From Desmodus rotundus (taxonomy: Eukaryota; Chordata; Mammalia; Chiroptera; Phyllostomidae), in assembly GCF_022682495.2 (NCBI RefSeq), contig NC_071397.1, positions 19,664,739 to 19,728,738 on the forward strand: a stretch of 64,000 nucleotides of DNA. The letters are read 5' to 3'. The notes beneath the pieces are model-generated. The model searched no databases, was not told the origin of the DNA, and saw nothing but the letters and a program-made list of their open reading frames with translations. Shown piece by piece: positions 42,961-54,480 of the stretch (position 1 is its first letter; the number at the start of each line of letters is the position of its first letter). A program made the position numbers and the translations under genes.

Positions 42961-43572
42961 ATTTAAGTATTTAAAATAATTCTCCTAAGAGAAAATACAT
43001 AATGTAAAAAAAGAAATTTATTTTTCCAAGAGGAATTACTAAGGTTGAAAAGGCCAGATTGCATGGAGAAAAACCAAGCCGGGAGGGGTGGAGAGTGTGG
43101 GATAGGGAATGAGAGGAACTAAAAGTATGCTAAGTACCCTATCTTGCATAGGAGAAATCAAGAGCTATTATTTTATTGTGGTATTGAAAATGAGCTGTTA
43201 TTCTTTAAAGTAAGCACTTTTAAAATAAAAACAAAATGTATAACTTTCAAAGCATTAAGCAGGATTTGAAAAGCAAAGAATACATAGTTCATATAGTAAG
43301 AGACAAGAAAAAGAGAATATCATGCAGAATGCGAAAAAAAGATTAAGAAAATAAGATGAGAGTCTAAACAGCAGAGCATCTACCAAGTTTATCCTTTACC
43401 AGAGAAGTGTGATAAACAATATTTTATTCATGCATATACTATTTCAATCTTAAATATATCATAAATCCACTAAAATTAGGTTAGTAAAGGATATCAGCTG
43501 TTGGAGAATATGATAAAAAGCTGGATCAACATTACTTCTACGGTAATCACAATTTGATTTAGGATGGGAATG

Positions 43573-43810
43573 TACAGGCAGTCCTGCGGCATAATGGTTG
43601 AGATCATGGATTTCAGAATTGGGTCTAGATTTGTATCTAGATCTACCATTTACTAATGACCTTAGGCAAACAAATTAATACTCTCAATCCTCATTTACTC
43701 ATCTGTAAAATGAGAATGATAATATTTACTCACAAAACTACTGACAGGATTATAAGGACAATATTTATATAAAGAAAATCAAGGTATCTGGCATACCCAG
43801 TAAATAACTA
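43573..43810 (+). repeat. MIR SINE fossil (forward, near full length)
   Basis: From acaggcagtcctgcggcata and atggttgagatcatgg through taccatttactaatgacctt, ctcatctgtaaaatgagaat and gacaggattataaggacaat to a ggcatacccagtaaataact end, this follows the MIR consensus over nearly its whole length. Confidence 0.85.
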
Positions 43811-44060
43811 TTATATGTGTATATTACTTATATATTGTATGTATATATTATATATGCATGTACACATATTGTATACATACAAACATGTGTTATACATGTT
43901 ATCCATAAGTGTGTATGCCATGCACACACACACAGAAAAAGGGCTAAGAGAAAGTATGCCAAAGTATTCACAATGGTTACATCCAGGTGGTGAAAATTTG
44001 AGTGATGTTTTTGTTTGTTTTCTCTATACATTTTGCATCTCCTTCATGCTTTTATTTTTT
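43811..44060. repeat. TA/TG microsatellite and L1 3'-end fragment
   Basis: Positions 43811-43935 are a (ta)n/(tg)n/(ca)n compound tract. From 43940 (gtattcacaatggttacatc, then caggtggtgaaaa) the sequence resembles an old L1M 3' end in forward orientation. Confidence 0.6.
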
Positions 44061-44260
44061 CTCTTTTACTATATTCTTTCCATTATGATTTTTCCCCCTT
44101 TTACACTCTTCCACCTCCACCCACTCCTCCCCCAACAATCACCACACTGTTGGCCACGTCCATGAGTCCTTTTTCCTTTCTGCTCCATCCCTCCACCCCC
44201 TAACTTACACATTCTGCTGTCTATGAGTCTGTCTCAATGTTGCTTGTTAGTTCAGTTAGC
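44061..44260 (-). repeat. Bat L1 3'-end-like fragment (reverse)
   Basis: This shares caatcaccacactgttg and tgagtcctttttcctttctg with 20396-20560. It looks like the same L1 3' UTR type in reverse. Confidence 0.55.
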
Positions 44261-45184
44261 TCCCCATATGACTGAAATCATTACCAATACCTACAGACTG
44301 CATAATTTTACCGACTCTTGTGGCTGTGTAGTGGTACCTCATTGTGGTTTTAATTTACATTTCTCTTGATGACTAATTGAGTACTTTTTCATAGTTTAAT
44401 GGTCATTAGTATACCCTCTTTTGCGAAATGCCTTTTTAAGTCATTTGTCCATTATTCTAGTGGACTATTAATCTTTACTTTTTCATAGATTAGTAAGAGT
44501 TTTATATGCATTCAGTATACTATTGCTCTCGGATATACAAACTGAAAGATCTTTCCCCACATTGTAGCTTTATTTACTCTCATAATTATTTATTTTTGTT
44601 TAAATAAACTTTTTAAGGAAAGTTTTAGATTGGCTGAAAAAATAGGCAGTACAGAAAGTTACCACGTTAACCATACCCTGTTACGATATCCAATTTGTCC
44701 TATTATTAACATTTTTCATTCATGTGTATTGTCCAGTCATTGGATGAAATATTACAAAAATGTCAATTAAAACAAATTGATTGACAGTGCTGTCCAGGTC
44801 AACTACAGCCTTACTGATTTTCTGCCTTCATGAGCTGTCAATTACTGGAAAAAGTACTCGAAGTCTCCAGTTATAATGGAAAATTTGTCTGTTTCTTGTT
44901 TCAGTTCTGTCAGGTTTGTCTCATGAATTTTGATGCCATGTTGCTTAGGTGCAAACACATTCACAAGTGTCATTTATTCTTGGGTAATTATCCTTTTATC
45001 ATTATACAGTGTTCTTTATTTAGCTCTTATAATTGGCCCTGAGGTGAAGTCTCCTTTGCCTGAAATGAATGTAACTACTCCAGCTTTCATATGATTGGTG
45101 TTAACAGGATGGAGATATATATGCACACACACATATGTGTGTGTATATTCATATGTGTATGTATATATATACACACACACACAA

Positions 45185-45391
45185 TTTTTTTTATAACTTT
45201 ATTTATTTTTAGAGAGAGAGGAAGGGAGGGAGAAAGAGAGGAAGAGAAACATCAATGTGTGGTTACCTCTCACACGCCCCCTAGTGGGGACCTGGCCTGC
45301 CACCCAGGCATGTACCCTGACTAGAAATTGAACTGGTGACCCTTTGGTTCATAGGCTGGCACTCAGTCCACTGAGCCACACCAGCCAGGGA
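45185..45391 (-). mobile_element. Ves SINE (reverse)
   Basis: On the minus strand the head ccctggctggtgtggctcag is at 45390, followed by a B-box-like segment, the cctgggtggcaggccaggtc part and a CT-rich tail ending at the poly-T of 45185-45192. It is followed by a (ttta)n tract at 45394-45421. Confidence 0.93.
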
Positions 45392-45393
45392 GC

Positions 45394-45421
45394 ATTTATT
45401 TATTTATTTATTTATTTATTT
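45394..45421. repeat. (TTTA)n microsatellite
   Basis: Seven tandem ttta units directly follow the SINE. Confidence 0.9.
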
Positions 45422-45545
45422 AAACACATCTGTGTACTGGTATCTCTTGCTTTTTATCCACTCTGAGAATCTCTGTCTTCAAGTCAAAGTATTTATACCA
45501 TTCACATTTAAGATGCTCATAGTTTGATAAGTGAATTAATATCCA

Positions 45546-46351
45546 TTATTGTTGGGAACCGCCCTGCCTGGTTTCAGAAGCTGTAACCCCCTTGGCTAAG
45601 GCTGAGTGAGGGACCACGGGACCATAAGCCACTAAGGAGACAAAGCTTATCTCCCTGGCAGGGGTGCTGCCTCTGCTCCCTTTAGTTTACCCTGCTTGGC
45701 CCCAAGCTTGACCAGTTAGCCAATGACAGGTAAGATTCCTCAAGGGAGGGACGACCCAAGACAGGCACGGTCACAAAGAGGCCCTTAGGGAAGGACTTGG
45801 GGGGCTATAGAAAAAGGGAGTGACGGACCCTCGCCCCCCCTCATTCTGTCTGCAAGAAGTCTCCTAATCTCTTGTATGCCTTACTTCCCCCCCTGACTTC
45901 AACCTGAAACAATGACAGAGGGCAGTGCATCCCTGGCTGGAATGGGTGGATATCCCGGGTGATCAAGCCTAAGAAAGAACACATAAAATCCTATGAAATC
46001 TGCTTTGCTAAGAATGCCCTCAGTTTTCTGATAAGGGTCCAAGCATGAAATGAGTTTGTTTCCCAAAGTTTTTTAGCCCTTTAGCTAACTGACCCTGACT
46101 CAGAATAAGCCCTCAGAGTTCTCTGTATGTTATCTATTGTTTGATCCTTACTGCCTGACAACGATTGATGAGCTTCACCTGTATTCCTGTGCAAATTGAA
46201 CCCAATAAAAGCCCATTGAGGAAAAGGCTCTTGGCCCTTCTCCTTTGAGAGATCAGCCACCTTTCCTCCGCAAGCAGATCCTGTCTTGGTATACTTATTC
46301 TCATCTGTGGCAGATGGGGGGGTCCCTGTGGGCAGAACCCCCCCACATTAT
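45546..46351 (+). mobile_element. Solo ERV LTR (798 bp) with 4-bp duplication
   Basis: The LTR spans 45550-46347, starting tgttgggaaccg and ending aaccccccc then aca, the TG...CA ends of retroviral LTRs. The 4-bp ttat lies on each side (45546-45549 and 46348-46351), an exact target duplication of the length used by gammaretrovirus-like (class I) ERVs. A TATA-like or polyadenylation signal, cccaataaaagccc, lies near 46200-46213, with a possible alternative TATA at about 45804 (gctatagaaaaag). No internal retroviral genes remain; recombination between two LTRs presumably removed them. A 70-codon minus-strand frame at its end is incidental. Confidence 0.92.
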
Positions 46352-47664
46352 GTTTATGAACATATTCTATTTATTATATTTTCCCTATTTCCTCTTTTTC
46401 AGCTTTCTCCAGTTTTAAATTAGAATTTTGGATGATTCCATTATCTCTTATCTTAGCTTATCAATTACTTCTTTAAAAAAATCTTAGTGATTTTACTAGA
46501 ATATCCAATATACACTTTTATAATAATACTATACTATGTCGTGGGTAGTGCTGGTACCTTATAACAGAGTATTCCCGATTCCTCCCTTCTATCCCTTAAA
46601 ACATTGCTATCATTCATTTCACTTATCCATGTGCTAAAATTATCCTGTAGTTTGTAAATAATATTTTGAATAAATAGTTGTCTGTTGCATTAAAAATTAA
46701 AATTTGTATTTTACCTTCACTTATTAGATGATCTCTGATGTCCTTCCTTATGTAGATGCCTTTAAATCCCTTAACACATTACTCATAGTTACTTTAAATT
46801 CCATCAGTTTTTATACACCATTATATATATTTTACATATATAATATATAATTTTCCTTCTCTATGAAAAGTCTCTTACCATTTCTGGTAGGGCAAATGTA
46901 CTGACCATGTAATACCTCAGTATTTGATTGAGAAAGCATTTCTTTCTCTGACACTGTAAAGGGTAATTTTGTTGAATATAGAATTTGAGGTTGGCAAATT
47001 TTTCCTTTCAACAGTTTAAATATTTCACCCCACTCTCCTGTTGCTTGCATGGATTATGCTGACAAATTCAATGTAATTCTAATCTATATTTCTCTATAGG
47101 TAAAATGTTCATTTTCCTGTAGCTTCTCTCAAGATTTTCTTTTTCCTTGTGTTTCTGCAATTTGACCATAAAAAGCATAGGTGTGTTTTTATACTTACAC
47201 CCTTCTTGGTGTTCTCTGAGCTCCCTGGATCTGTGGTTTGGTGTCTGTCATTAATTTGGAAATATCCACAGCACTTATTGCTTCAAATATTTCTTCTATT
47301 CTTGTCTTATTTCCCTGGTATTCCAATGATGCATAAATCATGCCTTTTATAATCATCCCATAGTTCTTATATAGACTATTTTGATTTTTTTCTTGGTATT
47401 TTAGTTTTAATAAGTTTTTACTGACATGTCTTTAAGCTTGCTGACTCCCTCCTTGGCCATGTGCAGTGTACTGGTAAATCTGCCAAAGGCATTCTTCATT
47501 TCTTTTATAGTCACTTAAAAAACTCCAGCATTTCCTCTCAATTCTTTGTTTCCATCTCTCTGCTTATATTCCCATCTCTTACTGCATTTTTCTACTTTTA
47601 CCATTAAAGCCCTTAACATATTATTTACAGATACTTAAACTGCCTGTCTGAGTAGTTTAACAGC

Positions 47665-47875
47665 TACCGTATTTTTTGGACTATAAGGTGCACTCCCCCC
47701 AAATTTGGGAGGAAAATGAGGAGTGAGTCTTATAGTCCGAATGTAGCTTACCTGGCTCGCTGGGTGGGGGTGGGGGCGGGGATGGCAGTGGAGCAGGGTC
47801 ATAGGAGGTAGGAGCAGGTCACCGCTGCAGGAAGTCTTGTGGTCTGGTGGGTCTTATAGTCCAAGAAATAGGGTA
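47665..47875. mobile_element. Compact TA-flanked MITE
   Basis: Left end taccgtattttttggactat, then aagg; right end gtcttatagtccaagaaata, then gggta. Reverse-complemented, the right end matches the left over about 24 positions with few mismatches. TA is present at both ends (47665-47666 and 47874-47875). An extra internal copy of the terminal word cttatagtcc sits at 47729-47738. It is 211 bp, G-rich in the middle and non-coding. The superfamily is not certain, but the TA ends favour Tc1/mariner. Confidence 0.82.
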
Positions 47876-48869
47876 TGTCTTATCTGAGTTTGGTTCTGAA
47901 GCTTGGTTTCTCTCTTGACTTTCAACCTGCTTTGTGACTATTTGTTAAGTGAAAGCCAGACATATTGTACCTGATGGCAGGAAACCACGGTAAAAAGGCC
48001 ATATAAGTATGAGAATGGATTAATCTGGCTATGAGTTCGGCTGTGTTTAATGTTTTTTGGTGCTATAATGGCGAGAGCCTTCAAGTTTCTCTAGCTTCCC
48101 CTTGATTTTGTCTCTCCTCTTCACTGCAGGCTTCTCTTCAGAGTGAGTCTGCATCTTGCAGCTTTATTAAACGTAATTCAGTTACTATATTGAAGGCTTG
48201 TTGATGCTAAGTTTGGGGGGAAGGGAAACATTCTATAATCTTATGATTAAATCTCAGCTTTTTAGTGGGCCTGTGTCTCAGGAGGTGACCTTCACAAGTG
48301 TTCCTCCAGAAGTACCCATTTTTTCTACCCCTTTGGAGAGACATAAAATTGGGCAGAGACTGTACTGGCTGAGTGTCCTTCACCAGCTAGGATAAGGCTC
48401 TGATAAGGTCTGTGTTTCTGGAGTATAGGCATGTTTGTGGAAAATGTTCCATTAATATTACACAACGCTTCTTCCTCCCCTCTCCTTACCTGAGCCACAG
48501 GAGGGTTTTTCTCTCTCCTCACTCTGAGACCCAGTGTGCCTCCTGGAAGTAGCGCTCATCACATCGTGGTGACTTGCTTTAGACTCTGCATCCAGGAGTT
48601 TGTCAGTCTCATGCGTATCTACAGTCAGCCTCCAGCCATTTGTCCAAATTATCATTTTAACTGTTCCTACCAAGTCAGGGGATCCTGGCTGTGCACATCT
48701 GGCTTTGCCTATCTCTCCAGGTCAGGGTAGAAGTTTTGCCTTACAACCTCAGTTTTCTGCTGGGTTCAAGAAAAGTCATTTACAGTTTGTCCAGCTTTTC
48801 CCAGTTTTAATGATGAGGGTGGTGCTTTCCAAGCTCTTTACATGTGGTATGGAAAGCAGAATATCATAA

Positions 48870-50100
48870 TGTATCTTTTTATGGATAGAAAATTCTAATT
48901 TTACTATAGTTTGTTTATCAATGATATTTTCTAATCTGTTAGTCCTTTATTATATATTATGTAATATAATCCCTGCCAATGGAAAGTTTATATAATAAAT
49001 CTCTGCCCATGTAAAATATTTCCCTACATTATTTAATTCCATATTCAGATTTACAATCCACCAGGACTTGATTTTGTGTACAGTTAGAAATTAGGACTAA
49101 GATTTTTCTTCTCTGTAGATGTCCCATTGAACAAGCTCCATTTGTGGAAAATAGCATGCTTTCCCATCAATTGTAGTGATGCCTTTATCACAAATAGACT
49201 GTGCCTATTTGAATCTCTTTCTTAGCTATTTTGTTCTCTTGGTCTATACGTCTATCTTTGCATTATTACTATGGTGCCTTATTTATTTTATAATAAGGTG
49301 TGTTATCTGATAAGTTTTCCAGGGTTGAAATTCCCCTTTTAGATTGCCTTGTCTTTTGTGTATAATTTCCAGTCCAACGTCAATTTCAGAATCCACCTGC
49401 ACTAAATCTATAGATCAACTTGGTGAAAACTAATCAGAAATTTATTTTATCTCTATATGTATTTAAATCTTTAAAAACTTCTTTCTAAAATATTATATAT
49501 AGCCTTCTACAAAGCAGTATCACATGTTTGTTGTTAGATTTATGCATTATTTGATACTTTGATGACACTAAAAATGGAAATTTATTATTTCACAGTAATG
49601 AAATATTTTTCACTAGATATATGGAAATATTTATTTTTGTATGCTGTTTGAGTTCAGTAACCTTGCTAAATTATTGATTTTAATAATGTGTCTAAAATCT
49701 TTTGAGATTTTGAGTACAGAAAAATGACATCTGAAATGATGATAATTTTATCATTCATTCCAATTTGCATATCTTATACTTCTTTATTGCATTGGCTAGA
49801 GTGGCCTACTTTGTTAAGCGTGTCAAATAATTTTCTATATCATCTGAGATAATCATAAGATTTTTTTCTTTATTTTAGTAATGTGATAATTCCATTGATT
49901 GGCTTTAAAATGTTTCACTAAAATTTCTGGAATAAACTCAACTTGGTAGAAATAGGTTAGTATTTTTATGTGTCACTGGGTTTCCTTAGAAATATTTAGG
50001 ACATCAGGAAATAGATCTGCCTGTGTTTTTTCTTTCTCGAAATATAGTTGGATTTGTGATTCAAGATTATACTGGACTCATAACATGATTCGGGAGGGGA
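48870..50100 (-). repeat. Old L1 ORF2 fragment (reverse)
   Basis: Text such as ccaccaggacttgattttg, gattggctttaaaatgtttc and ctggaataaactcaacttgg is the reverse complement of mid-ORF2 sequence in old L1s. It is strongly decayed; short frames within are not genes. Confidence 0.65.
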
Positions 50101-51425
50101 AAGAACAGTGGAATTCAGCATCTAATGTTACACTGGACCTCAGTTGTAACAGCTGTTCCTGAAGCAACGTAAGAATTTGCTCCTTTAGTGTCTAAGAACT
50201 GTTTTTAAATCAGGGGCAAGAAAAATTGGGTAGTGAGAAAAACCAGACACATAAATGCTCCAGAAGGGAGAATATGTCAGTACATAAATAAGGTATGATT
50301 TATATACATATTATAGACACTGAGGTAATCTTATCTTCTCATTTTCAATCTTTTACAGTAGTGATTTCTCATATTGACTCTAGCTCAAATTCTTGGAATA
50401 AAACAAAACTCTTTGTGGTATGCTATCTTTTTATACATCACTAGATTTGTGTTACTAATCTTTAAGATTTGGCATCAGTGCTTCTCAGTGAGAATGGCCA
50501 TAATTTCCGTTTATATACTGTCCTTATGTGACTTGGAAAACAAGGGTATGGTAAAACGAAATGGGGTAGGTTCCATACTTCAGTGTTTACTGAAAATACC
50601 TGCACAATACTGAAACTAAGTGCTTATCTTACATTCAACATAATTCGCTTATAAAAGCTTTTGGGTCTGATGCTTTCATTTTGAAAAAAATATAAATGAA
50701 TGCTTTGATGTAGTTCTATTTCTTTTTTCCATTTCTGATAGTTTATATCATTCTGTACATTTTGTTTTTCACACAAGTTTTCAAATATGTTGGCATAACC
50801 TTTTCACAATAACCTCTTCTTATGTTTCGATCTGTACTACATGTAATGTGCCCGTTTTCATTCTTTCCATCTTCTCATCTCTCCTTATGATAGAAATAAG
50901 ATTGGGAAAGCTCACGAGGCAATTCAAAATTTCACAGAAAAATAATCAATTCTATACAGAGGTTGAAACGATACATACCCGAATTTTCACATAAGTAGGA
51001 CACTGGTCAGGAGACGTGAAAGTAAGAATAAAATAGGAGTGTACATAAGTGAGCTTAGGAGTCTGACCTGTCAGACCCGGTAGAAAGTGACCTCACACAT
51101 TTGCAGAGCAGCACCTTCTTTGGGTAAAATGATTATAAAAGAACAAACGTGTTTAAAAACAATAAATTTATTATCAAAATATTGCATGTAACAAAAAGAT
51201 AGTTCTTAATTAAGAAAATATTATTTAGGGAAAATGTAAGAACAGAAATTAATCTGTGTTTGTAATCACACATGTATTAAAACATTTTATGCATTTTTCC
51301 AATGATATAGGAATACTCTCAAATCATTCATGAGAAACCATTGCAGGTCAGTCTCCTTGTCTTAGGTGGAGTCAAAATTTGCATGTTAAGTGGACTTACT
51401 TAAGTACTTCTTAAGCTAATTCTTT
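50101..51425. other. A+T-rich stretch without a gene
   Basis: There is no recognisable gene. A 79-codon plus frame at 50374-50613 has no domain. Confidence 0.3.
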
Positions 51426-52377
51426 TTTTTTACCAGTTTTACTGAGATACAACTGGCATACATCTTGGCTCCTTTGTCAAGTGTTATTGGAACAAATATG
51501 CTTTGGGTTTATCACTGGGCTCCTGATTCTGTTCCACAATCTATGCATCTGTTTTTATGTTATCACCATACTATCTTAATTACTCTAGCTTTATAGTAAC
51601 CTTGAAATCAGTATGTGTGATGCCTCTCTCTTTGTTCTCCTTTTTATGATTGCTTTGGCTATTTGGAGTGTTGTTGCTTTACATTACATTTTAGGATTTT
51701 TTTATACTTCTGTGAAACTGCTATTAGAGTTTTGATAGTGATTGCACTGAATCTATAGATGGCTTTGGTAGTATAAGCATTTTATCAATATTAATTCTTC
51801 CAGTCTATGAATACAGGATACCTTTCCATTTATTTGTGTTTTTTTTTAAATTCTTTCATAAATAGCTTATAATTTTCTGAGCACAGATCTTTCACTTCCT
51901 TGGTTACATTTACTGCTATGTACTTTATTGTTTTTGATCCTATTGTAAGTGGAATCATTTTTCTTAAACCATTCTTATTGGTACATAGAAACACTACTGA
52001 TTTTTGAATATTAGTTTTGTATCCTAAAACTTGACTAAACTTGTTGATTAGATCTAAAGATGTTTGATTTAGTCTTTAAGACTTTCAATGTATCACATCA
52101 TATAATCTTCAAATAGAGACAATTTTAATTCTTACTCTCCAATTCTGACACTCCTCTTCGCTTGCCTGATTGCTCAGGCAAGGACCCCCAGGGCTGTGTT
52201 TCAGGTCGGAGGGACGCCAGTGGGCACCCTTGTGTTGACCCTGATTTTAGAAGAAAAGCTTTCCATTGTTCATCAGTGAGTATGGTATTAGTTGTGGGCT
52301 TCTCACAAATATCTGTTATAATGTTGAGGTATGTCCTGTCTATATTTAGTTAGTTAAGAAATTTTTTTGTATGATTC

Positions 52378-52540
52378 TTTTATTATTATTTTTTTAATTT
52401 TAATTTTTTATTGTTATTCAATTACAGTTGTGTGGCTTTTCTCCCCATCCCTCCACCCCACCCCAGCCAAACCCCCGTCCCTCCTCCACTTCCACCCTCC
52501 CCCTTGATTTTGTCCATATGTCCTTTATAGTAGTTCCTGT
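52378..52540 (-). mobile_element. 5'-truncated bat L1 tail (reverse)
   Basis: This poly-T, then ttattgttattcaattacag, ccccatccctccaccccacc and gattttgtccatatgtcc, is the complement of an L1 3' UTR common in bats. It interrupts older L1 sequence. Confidence 0.7.
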
Positions 52541-53395
52541 AATTTTATTATAAACTAATGTTGAATTTTGTCATATGCTTTCTTCTGTGTCTATTGAAAA
52601 AAATCGAATTTGAAAACTTTTGTCTAATAATATAATGGATTACATTCATTACAACATCAAGCGAAATCATCTTGGCATCCCAGGTATAAATCCCACTAGA
52701 TCAAGGTGAAGAATTCTTTTGATGTGCCACTAAATGTAGTTGTTAGTGGTACACTGAGAACTTTTGCATCTATATTTACCAGGGACATTGATCTGTAGTT
52801 TCCTTCTCTGGTAGTGTTCTGTTCTAACTTTGATTATCATGGTGATGTTGTTGGGTAAAATGAGTTTGGGTGTGCTACCTCCCCTCAATTTTTTGGAAGA
52901 GGTTGAGAGAATTTGCATTAATTCTTAAATGTTTGATAAAATTCACTAGTGAAGCTATCAGTCCCTTGGCTTTTTCTTGCTGGAAGGTTTCCTGATTTCT
53001 GATTCACTCTTCTTTCTAGTAATAGCTTCATTCAGACTTTCTACTTCTAATTCAGTCTTGACAGTTTCTATGTTTGTTGGCACATAGTTCATAGTAGCAT
53101 CTTATGATTGATTGTATTTTGTGATATGTGTTGTAAAGTCTCCTTTTTTCATTTACAATTTTGTTGATTTGGGTCTTCTCTCTCTAATCTGTGGTTAATC
53201 TAGATAAAGGTCAGTTAATTTGTTTCTATTTTTTCAAAGAACCAACTCTTTAGTTAATCATTTCTATTGTTTTCCTGTATGTGCATTGGATAAGTGGTCT
53301 CTTTTGGACTTTGCAGGTTTGTTTTTGCATAACAGTTCTTAACCAGTCATCAAAGTTTGGGTTTCTGAACATGTCTGCTGGCAATGTCCTTGGGT

Positions 53396-53467
53396 AGCTG
53401 GGGCCTGGTCCATTTTTTGGTGAGTCAGTTTAGCTGGGGCCTGGTCCATTTTTTGGTGAGTCAGTTA
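53396..53467. repeat. 36-bp tandem duplication
   Basis: The unit at 53396-53431 (agctggggcctggtccattt and following) is repeated at 53432-53467 with at most one difference at the last base. Near identity in an otherwise old L1 shows a recent local duplication. Confidence 0.95.
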
Positions 53468-54480
53468 TTTGAGCTCTGAGCACAGGGGTGGGTAAGTGTG
53501 TCACTGGCTGAGAGCAGCTGGAGAGGATTGCTGGGTTCGTTCCCTATCCAGGTGAGGCTGTGGGGTGGGCTTTGTGGTTGCCTGGATTCTCTGGTCTGGC
53601 TTACTGGAGAACCATGCATGGGTAAACTATTTAGCAGCAGTGGGCACTATGAATTAGCTTTCCTGTCCTACTGGGACAGCAGGAGCAGACCTGGATCCTG
53701 CACAGCTCACTGTTTGGGGACCCAATCAGGCAAGAGTGTGCACTGAATATCCTGGTCAGGTGGTTCACTGGTTTTGCTCTGCAGATAGAGAGAGCCACAG
53801 GCTGTTCTCTGTTCAAGCACCATGGAATGCAGGGCTGTCGGATGGGTTACGCAGCCCCCCAGGGGCTCAGCCAGGGTCCCTGGTCCAGTGAGCCGAAGGC
53901 TCTATTCAGCAATAAATGGGGATACAAATTAGGTTCCCTGCCCTGGTGTAGTGGGAGAAGCAGCTTTAAGGTCATTACTACTCTTTTTAGGTGGTCTTGA
54001 CTCAAACCCCTCTGCGCCTCAAGTGCCCTGGCCATTCAGGGCCATTGGCTTTTTTCAGGGGGTGACCAGCTTTGTCAGTCCCTCTCTTGGCTCAAGTGTT
54101 GCTGGGTTAGGAAGCTAAGTGGGGTGAAACCAGAGTAGGAGCACCCATGAAGTGACTCACACAGGCAGGTGGAGTGCTAAGTATCACTCCCATGGGCTCG
54201 GGGGTGATGTCTCACCATGGTGCTGTGCCGGCCTGGGGGGCAATACAGTCAGTGTGTGTGTAACCATTTCTCTTACCCTTCTAATGCAGGCTTTCTCGGT
54301 TTCTGTGGGCAGAGGGGTGCGTCTGCCTCACTCCATGTTCTAGGATTCTCTCGGTGGTGTCTTGTCTGTGAATAGTTGTTATTTGTGTTCCTTATTGGAG
54401 GGAGCAAAGTCAGGATCAACCTATGTCGCCCTCCTGAAGATGTCACTCCCCAACCTAAGATGTTTGGGCTATTCTCACCT

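Larger units (their letters stand above)
44280..48862 (-). mobile_element. Old L1M (reverse) interrupted by SINE, LTR and MITE
   Basis: Going along the plus strand one meets ORF2 C-terminal and 3' region (44280-44750), endonuclease-region sequence in reverse (about 44790-45100, for example tatcattatacagtgttctt), ORF1-like sequence in reverse (about 46380-47640, for example aatatttcttctattcttg) and a 5' UTR-like end at about 47876-48862 (ccaagctctttacatgtgg). Insertions are the Ves SINE (45185-45391), the solo LTR (45550-46347) and the MITE (47665-47875). This L1 keeps traces of ORF1, unlike the other L1s in the window. It is non-functional. Confidence 0.7.
51426..54480 (-). mobile_element. 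Old L1 (reverse), internally deleted
   Basis: ORF2 3' half in reverse runs from 51426 (ccagttttactgagatacaa) to about 53270 (ccaactctttagttaatc), then the text changes near 53280-53330 to 5' UTR-like sequence that ends near 54460 (cgccctcctgaagatgtc). The endonuclease part of ORF2 and ORF1 are missing. A young L1 tail is nested at 52378-52540, and a 36-bp exact tandem duplication lies at 53396-53467. Confidence 0.72.
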
